The notes under the pieces were generated by a model that made no database searches, was not told where the DNA came from, and worked only from the letters and a program-made list of their open reading frames with translations. 64,000 nt of DNA from Biscogniauxia marginata (taxonomy: Eukaryota > Ascomycota > Sordariomycetes > Xylariales > Xylariaceae): contig MU404165.1 in the NCBI GenBank assembly GCA_022695795.1, positions 62,001 through 126,000 of the forward strand, in the 5' to 3' direction. Positions 57,340 to 64,000 of the stretch are shown piece after piece. The position numbers and the translations under genes were made by a program. Each line of letters starts with the position of its first letter. Positions within the stretch are counted from its first letter, which is position 1.

Positions 57340-60070
57340 ATGAACGGCCACTTTGCTGTTGCTGGCGCTGTGCCAGACGAAGCCGAGTATGAAAATGGCG
57401 TTCAAGTCATCGATGAAGATAAGGAATTCAAGTCCGTAGCTCCTTGACCTTCCTGCGCACCCTTTTCTAACATACTCGTCATGCTAGCTCCGGGATAGAT
57501 GTCTACCTGCAAGCAACCGGTGTCGCCGATGCTGGTTTCAACTACCATCTCATATCCGTCTTCGGCTCTCAGTCCACCGGAAAGTCCACTCTCCTCAACA
57601 ACCTCTTTGGTACCAATTTCAACGTCATGTCCGAGTCCGAACGCCGCCAGACCACCAAGGGAATATGGATGGCCAAGAACAAGAAGAACTCTATGGCAGA
57701 AAACATCCTTGTGATGGATGTCGAGGGTACTGACGGACGAGAACGTGGCGAAGACCAAGACTTTGAGAGGAAGAGCGCTCTGTTTGCGCTGGCTACCAGC
57801 GAGGTTCTAATCGTCAACATTTGGGAGCATCAGGTCGGCCTGTATCAAGGAGCTAATATGGGTCTGCTGAAGACCGTGTTTGAAGTCAACCTACAACTAT
57901 TCTTGAAGGACAAGCAGTAAGTTTTGGGGAATACTCACCGAGACGGTGGATTTTTTGAGGCTGATGTCTCCCTTTTCAGGTCTAACCCGAGATCTCTTTT
58001 GTTTTTTGTCATTCGTGATCACATCGGCACCACACCGCTCTCCAACCTTCGAAATACTCTCGTCCAGGATCTTATTAAGCTATGGACAACTATATCCAAG
58101 CCTCAAGGCCTGGAAAACTCACACATCGAAGACTACTTTGACTTCGCTTTTGCTGCACTACCGCACAAGATTTTGCAGCCGGAAAAGTTCGTATCTGAAT
58201 GTGCCACATTGGGACAGAGGTTCGTTACTGGAAGCCGAAACTCGAAGGCTCAGTTAGAACATGGCGATCAGGAACTCGGTGGAGGAGTTTTCCTAGCCGA
58301 GTACCACCGAAGAATCCCGGCCGATGGATTTTACGCTTATGCGGAGGGGGTATGGGAGCAGATTGAGAACAACAAAGACCTGGATTTACCCACGCAGCAG
58401 GAGTTGCTCGCCCAGTTCCGCTGCGACGAGATTGCAAGAGAAGTCTTGACTGCTTTCGACGATGCCATATCCCCCTTGGAAGAGAAACAGGCAGAAGCTA
58501 CGCGTATCGGCAAACCGCTCGTCCTACCAGACCTGGGTACCATAGGGAGCACTACTAGACAAAAGTGCATTAAGTCTTTTGATACCCAAGCGAGTAGATA
58601 CCACAAAGCAGTCTACGCGCGGAAACGAACAGACCTTGAGGGCAAAATTGATCAGCGGCTCAAAACGCTCTACCATGGCCAGCTATCTGCCGCTCACAAG
58701 TCTGGAGTGACTACTTTCAGCGACGCTGTATCTGGCGCTGTCAAAGCAGGGCAGAAATCCGGGGCCGCTTATGAATTCGCTGATATCGTGGACGCAGAGA
58801 AGACAAAGGCCTTAGAGCTCTTCAAGAAAGAGGCCGAGGGGCTGGCTATCGAGGATGTGCCTTGGACCAACTTCCAACCGCAGTATGTACTTTTTGAGAA
58901 AGAGCTCAACCAAGTTAGTGCACGCCTGCGAAAGGAAGAGATGCGTAGATTAGCAACACGGGTGGAGCGGTGGGTCAAATCACGCCTTGGAGATGCGGTT
59001 GGCCTTGAATTCAATAAGCTTGGATCCGGTAGAGGAGGATCTGGAGCACCCGAGACTGGCGAGAAACCTGCCGCAGAGAAGGATCTGTGGGATCGCATCT
59101 GGAACGTGTTCGCCTCAGTTGTTAAAGAAGCCGAAGTCCGCTTTGTGGAAAGGGCGAAGAGCTTTGAGGCTAGCGAAGGCGAAGTTGAGGTTGGCCTATG
59201 GCGCCTGAGACGCAAGAGCTGGGTTGCGTTGAGAGAAAAGATCGAAGAGGAGGTGATGGAGGGCAATATCCTGCTCAAGTTACGAGAGAATTTCGAGGAC
59301 AAATTCCGGTACGACGACGCCGGTGTTCCAAGAATATGGCGCCCAGCAGACGATATTGAGGGAATCTACACCCGCGCACGAGAGTCGACTCTGACCCTTA
59401 TTCCACTTCTCTCGAGGTTCAGACTCGCGACCACGTATGCCCCTCCAAATCTGCCCGACTTTATCGGCCATCAACCTTCTGGGGTCGAGCCCGAAGACGA
59501 AGATGACTTAACACCGATCGGTGGTGTTGATGAAGAAGATGGGAAGAGTCTCGAAGAAGAAATGACGGTATTGAGCGAAAGCAAGCGACAGGACCTGGTA
59601 GTCAGGTTCAAGAAGACAGCAGATGGCGTATATGTGGAAGCCAAACGAAGCGCGATCGGAGGAGTTGCGCAGGTTCCTCTGTATTTCTATGGATTGTTAT
59701 TAGCCTTGGGATGGAACGAGATCCTAACTGGTAAGTCTCGCGTGCCAGCTATGTCAGCAATGTCTCTAACTAACCTCTGCTAGTCTTACGCAACCCAATC
59801 CTCTTCCTGCTCCTTATCGTCATTACCGGAGGACTCTATGTTGCATACTACCTTAACCTCTTGGGGCCAATGCTACAGATGAGTAGTGCTGCTTGGAACC
59901 AAGCCGTTGACATTGGTAAGGCGCGGCTCCGGGACTTCGTGGAGAACAACGATTCGGCGAGGCGAGCGATATCTATGCCAGCGCGGGATAGCGACTCGAT
60001 CAGTTTGGACACCCTAGACAGCCGCGGAAAGAAGCAGTCTCGCCCTACCGCCGACGACGAAGATATCTAA
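57340..60070 (+). CDS. SEY1: Dynamin-like GTPase Sey1 (ER membrane fusion)
   Basis: RHD3/Sey1-family GTPase, the fungal functional counterpart of atlastin, which fuses ER tubules. Four exons, 57340-57431, 57488-57916, 57980-59730 and 59784-60070, give 852 aa, close to the family. The P-loop is GSQSTGKS (57-64); switch regions include [12 protein letters not shown] and [20 protein letters not shown]; the guanine-specific RD motif is in FFVIRDH. A long helical middle domain follows. Near the C-terminus two hydrophobic segments (about 738-756 and 760-783, split by the last intron) form the membrane hairpin, ending in a cytosolic tail. Intron 1 has a weak GTCCGT donor, chosen because it alone keeps DKEFN joined to [20 protein letters not shown]. 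Confidence 0.96.
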
Positions 60071-60239
60071 GAGAGAGCGGGAGGAAAAGAGAGCGCGCAT
60101 TCAGGAAACGGAAATGGTGGATATACTAGAACTTCATTTTTATGTGTCTCAAATAAGCACCCAATGCAAACTGTCGTTTAGCAGGTAGACTTTGCCTGTC
60201 CCGGGACACCGTGAATATGCAAGAAATAAATAAAACACA

Positions 60240-61325
60240 TTAGAATGTTTCGAGTCCAACTGGGTTTCCGAACCATGTCCCGAGCTCGTCTGCCTCCGTT
60301 TCTCTGTCGCCACTAACAAAGAAGTCGGTCAGGCGACTTGTGCCGTCATCTTCGTCGACCGGCCACTCCACCTTGACACCATCTTTCGTCTCCAACATGT
60401 CCTTGGCGGTCCCCCAACTGAACCTGCACTCGGGCCCCCAGCCGAAGACAGGATGCATGTTTCTCCGTAACCAAGACACACACTTCCCATCCGACGGGTA
60501 TCCCGAGCCCCAGGTCGCCTCCTCTTTCTCTCCGGCCTCCTCACCATCCTCATTATCGCCAGCACCTCTATTCTGCTCGACCCTGGCCTCGTACAGGACC
60601 TCGAGGGCGGCATCACGCGTGACCTTGGCGCAGACGCTGGCGGCGCTGACGCAGGGGTAGAGGCTGTCGGCCTTCTTGGCGACGGTGATGCGGACGGAAG
60701 GGAAGATGCGCTCGAGGCGGCGCTGGTAGGCGGCGGGCGGGCCGACCGTGTCGACGTAGATCTCGCGCACGTTGACGCCGCGGGCGAACACGCCCTGGAT
60801 CAGGGCCACCGTCGCGTCCATGGCCTGGGCGTTGAGGTTGTAGCCCGGGCCCGGCGACAGCATCCGCGAGCCGATGTCGCGCGCCGATATCGAGGACACG
60901 GCCCAGCCGCAGGACGCGTGCAGGTCCGTGCCCGCGGCGCAGAGCGCGCGCATCAGGTCGGAGCGCACCGCGGGCGTGAGGACCTTGGAGTCGTCGAAGC
61001 GGTGCGCCGCCTTGAGGAGCGGGTCCGAGAGCGCGCCCGGCAGGTAGAATACCCCGTACACCATGGGACCCAGGACGGGGCCCCGGCCGGCTTCGTCGAC
61101 GCCGAGGACGCAGGGGATGCCCGCTTGGGGCGCGGCTGGTTCGGAGGCGGAGGCGGAGGCGGAGGCGGATATGGGCGCTGGGAGGAGGGACGGCGGGACG
61201 GGCGAGAAGTGCATGTAAGTCTCGCCTCGGAGGGTGGCGTCGCGGTGGATGGAGGGAGGCACGAATACGTCGGATGCGGGCGTCTCGAGGGCGACGGTGT
61301 CCTCGTCCATTGGGGTGTCTTCCAT
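60240..61325 (-). CDS. RNH201: Ribonuclease H2 catalytic subunit A
   Basis: Removes RNA primers and single ribonucleotides from DNA as the catalytic subunit of the RNase H2 complex. Single exon of 361 aa. The type-2 RNase H signature GVDEAGRGPVLGPMVYG carries the first catalytic pair (Asp77, Glu78); later come FDDSKVLTP, YVDTVGPP with a catalytic Asp, and the AKKADSLYPCVSAASVCAKVTRD block. SWGTAKDMLE is near the C-terminus. Two low-complexity insertions stand out: (AlaSer) repeats at 52-61, encoded by a GGAGGC-type repeat, and an acidic Gly/Glu stretch (EDGEEAGEKEE). The 5' half is far more GC-rich than the 3' half. Divergent from MIF2, 617 bp apart. Confidence 0.96.
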   Translation of the reverse strand: MEDTPMDEDTVALETPASDVFVPPSIHRDATLRGETYMHFSPVPPSLLPAPISASASASASEPAAPQAGIPCVLGVDEAGRGPVLGPMVYGVFYLPGALSDPLLKAAHRFDDSKVLTPAVRSDLMRALCAAGTDLHASCGWAVSSISARDIGSRMLSPGPGYNLNAQAMDATVALIQGVFARGVNVREIYVDTVGPPAAYQRRLERIFPSVRITVAKKADSLYPCVSAASVCAKVTRDAALEVLYEARVEQNRGAGDNEDGEEAGEKEEATWGSGYPSDGKCVSWLRRNMHPVFGWGPECRFSWGTAKDMLETKDGVKVEWPVDEDDGTSRLTDFFVSGDRETEADELGTWFGNPVGLETF

Positions 61326-61942
61326 TGTGTGTGTGTGTATATTAATTAGGTTGTTCTAGAAATACTTTTTTGAGCAATTTCTGGTGTGGTTTGTTCTAAA
61401 TTCGTCGGTTCGTGAACGTGGGTAGGTACGTGTTAGTTGTGGTATGTTCTTAGAAAGAGAAATATCTTAGGTAGTCAATTCAAATGACATAGGGGAGAAA
61501 ATTAAACAGGGCAAGAGATTAGGCAGGTAACTTAAAGCAGGTATAGAACACCATCTAAGGTAAGTTCAATTAGCATCTCTTAGTACGAGGCATTGAGCTG
61601 TGACCTTGTCTCAGGTCGGTCCTTACGTACTACGAGGTACTGCACTGTATGCCTCTAGTTTGAAATATCGGGCAGGCGCGTCTAAGACCGCGTCTGCCAC
61701 AGAAGGAACGACCCACAATAATTTACCAGGGTGCAATCAATTAATCGCCCGAAAAGGTTCAGTAGGTAAACACACTCGATCCCCACCACAACAACTTGTC
61801 TCGCCTGCGTGCTGCTGCGCTTCGAATCGCGCCTAATTTCGGGTCTTGATCATAATTCATTCAATCCGGGGTACATTATCCTGTCCTGAGATATCATACC
61901 GACGAGGCGATCTTGCAGCTCTCCAGCTACGATCCTGCGACC
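61326..61942. promoter_or_regulatory. Divergent promoter region, RNH201 / MIF2
   Basis: 617 bp between the starts of RNase H2A and Mif2, holding both promoters. A (GT)n/(AC) run (61326-61339) abuts the RNase H2A start. GGTAGGTACG and AGGTAG motifs occur at 61420-61471. No TATA box was assigned. Confidence 0.55.
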
Positions 61943-64000
61943 ATGCCGCCACGATCACAGGCGCAGCGGCGCACGTCGCAACAAGCCGAGCACGTTTTCG
62001 AGCTGGGCAAAGTGGGAAGGTGAATCGAAATCAAACGGCACCGAGTACTGAGAATATCCCGAGAACTAATAGGCATAATGCAGAAAAACGGGAGTAATGC
62101 TGCCCGACACTGGGAAGCGCGACGAACATGGATTCGAGGAAATGGACGGTCTATTCTCTTCGCCCGAGAAGGAAATACAGGACCCCATGAATGGACATGA
62201 CGCTGCATCTGAAGAGGAAGAAGAGGAGGGCGAGGACATGGACCTTGACAATGGTGCGCCGCGCTTAGCATGAGCAGTGATCTTTTCCTGTTCACCACTA
62301 ATTTGGTACCTCAGGCTCCGATTATGGTCCAGGAACGATAAGGAGACTCCAGCGCGAAGGGCGTCCTTCCTTACCGCGCGCTCGGTCTCCTATTAAAACT
62401 AATCTACAGTCCCCGGCACGGCAAAACCCTCACATAGGACCTTCCTCTTCACCCACCCGGGGAACTGTCGTCGGCGCGCGTGAACGGAGCCCTAAGCCAA
62501 CAGTGGCTCGTAGATTAGACTTCACCGTGGGCCCGCAAAGTTTAAAAAAGCCGACGACTAATGGGCAGCCTAAGGTCAACGGAACAAAATCTCGGAATGG
62601 GAAGCTGACGAATGGCCATGCTCATGATGACGAATCTGACGAAGAGGCCATTCTGCAGGGCAGATCGAAAGAGTCGGAAGATGACGAGGAAGACGCTGGA
62701 GAATCAATGCAAATGCTCGATATCCCTGATGATGATGATGGAGGAATATTGGAACAAGATGACAGTCCTGAAGAATTTTCACAAGGAGAGGAAGATGAAG
62801 AACAACCAATGGTCCAGGAGGCCAAATCTGCGAATAAGTCGAAGACTGGACAGCGCCGAGGTCGCAAGCCGAAAACAGTCGCTCCGAAGGAAGTGGAGGA
62901 AGTGGAAGAAGAGGAGGGAGAGGATGACACATCAGCGACCACAAATACCGATGATAATGAAGAGGAGCCCGTCAGGAAAAAAGGGGGAAGAACTAAGGGT
63001 AGGCCGCAGAAGGAAAAGCCCCCACGAGAGCCTACGCCTCCTGCAAAAGAACTGAAGTATTCGAAACGTGGGAGGCCGGCGAGAAATTCTAACAGCGCTG
63101 CCGAAGAAGAGGAGAACAATGACGAGGTGAGGGAAACAAAGCGCCAGCGCACTGCTGACAAAGCGAATAAGGCGGCCTTGTCGAAACCAACAGCGACAAA
63201 GGAGAAAGGCAAGCCGGGCCGGGAACGAAAGTCTTCTGGGGTCGGTGTCGATTCACCTGTCGTCCAACGTGGCCCTCCTCTTCCTAAGGGTCGCGGACTT
63301 GTCACCTTGCGTCGTGAAGAGTCAGACGGTATGAGAACCACACGATCAGGCCGTGCTTCGTATAAGCCGCTGGAGTTCTGGAAAGGCGAGCGCGTCGAAT
63401 ATGATGAAGGGAGGGAAGAGATCTTCGATGATAGAGGTCGACATTTCGTCATGCCTACCCTCAAAGGTGTAGTGCGTGCCGAGACCAACTACGAAGCCGC
63501 GCCGAAACGGCGGCGCGGCCGGCCCTCGGCGCGGAGCGGCAACCCGGGACGCCCGTCGCGCGCCGTCATCCGCGAGGAGGAGGAGGTGGAACGCGAGGAC
63601 TGGGAGTACGACACGGGCCACATAACGGGCGAGTGCGTGTTCTGGTACCCGGAGCACGAGCACTCGCCGCCGCAGGACGAGGACGACGTGGAGGTGATCG
63701 AGGAGGAGCTGGCGATCGCGGAGCCGGCGATCCAGCTCCGGGACATCAAGGACGCGACGTTCAAGTTCGCCAAGACGCAGACGCTGCCCTTCTTCGGCTC
63801 GGGGATAGTGGACCTGCCGCCGGGCTCGGAGAAGCGGAGCAAGAACGCGCGCAAGATGCAGATGGTCTTCTTCGTCCACACGGGGAGCGTCCAGGTCACC
63901 GTCTCCCAGACCTCGTTCAAGATCGCCAAGGGAGGCATGTGGTTCGTTCCTAGAGGTCAGTTTTTTTTTTAACCCCCTTTTTTTTTTTTTTTTTTTTACC
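61943..64000 (+). CDS. MIF2: Inner kinetochore protein Mif2/CENP-C (5' part)
   Basis: Centromere protein that links CENP-A nucleosomes to the kinetochore. Exons 61943-62019, 62084-62253 and 62315-63955 encode 629 aa before the window ends inside an intron that starts GTCAGT at 63956. The N-terminus carries the Mif2 motif GRKTGVMLPDTGKRDEHGF with LFSSPEK. A long acidic and Lys-rich disordered stretch includes AT-hook-like sequences (RRGRKPK, KRRRGRPS). The CENP-C signature RTTRSGRASYKPLEFWKGER is at about 63334-63393. The cupin dimerisation domain begins near 63735 (TLPFFGSGIVDLPPG, MVFFVHTGSVQVTV). Exon 3 turns sharply GC-rich from about 63480. The donor intron is extremely T-rich (63960-63997). 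Confidence 0.95.

Noticed and set aside
62622..63488. 288-codon minus-strand ORF opposite MIF2
   Set aside because: Ser-rich complement of the acidic GAA/GAC-rich coding region.

Overview
This is nuclear DNA from a filamentous ascomycete (Pezizomycotina, probably Sordariomycetes; Xylariales is only a guess). The evidence is many short spliceosomal introns of roughly 50-80 nt with GTRNGT-like donors, CTRAC-like branch sites and YAG acceptors; clear fungal orthologues of conserved eukaryotic genes; an intronless nuclear tRNA-Asp; and long gene-poor spacers with tetranucleotide microsatellites (TACC/TAGG). No prokaryotic operons, CRISPR arrays, viral genes or intact transposons were seen.

Layout. 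0-10.4 kb: the 3' end of a cytosolic-type carnitine acetyltransferase; a secreted/single-pass membrane protein with a Ser-rich stalk (minus); RAD57 (plus); and RPC2, the second-largest RNA polymerase III subunit (minus). 10.4-14.9 kb is a gene-poor spacer. 14.9-19.3 kb: a five-exon PUF (Pumilio) RNA-binding protein with two unusually long 5'-proximal introns. 21.9-28.3 kb (all minus): ribosomal protein eL15, an unrecognised coiled-coil protein, and a PSP1-domain protein. 28.3-33.9 kb is another spacer. 33.9-36.9 kb: mitochondrial NFU1 (minus) head to head with a HIT zinc-finger protein (plus). 39.4-41.2 kb: a 613-codon low-complexity ORF. 45.2 kb: tRNA-Asp(GUC). 46.1-52.2 kb: ureG, then TSR1 (minus) and UTP7 (plus) sharing a 428-bp divergent promoter. 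52.2-57.3 kb: an AT-rich, ORF-poor block containing one small secreted cysteine-containing protein. 57.3-64 kb: SEY1, RNase H2 subunit A (minus) and, divergently, the centromere protein Mif2/CENP-C, which runs off the end.

The genes do not form one pathway. Several serve RNA and ribosome production (RPC2, eL15, TSR1, UTP7, PUF, HIT-finger, tRNA) and several serve chromosome maintenance (RAD57, RNase H2A, Mif2). No new multi-gene system was recognised. The most useful observations are gene-structure and regulatory ones: a probable GC-AG intron in UTP7, a stop-free in-frame intron in TSR1 that can be mistaken for coding sequence, 13- and 21-nt micro-exons, abrupt GC shifts inside conserved genes, a palindrome enclosing a TTAGGG core upstream of eL15, and a PUF-binding-like element downstream of the PUF gene. 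Exon coordinates were derived by reading splice sites by eye and checking frame continuity; they have not been checked against transcripts.
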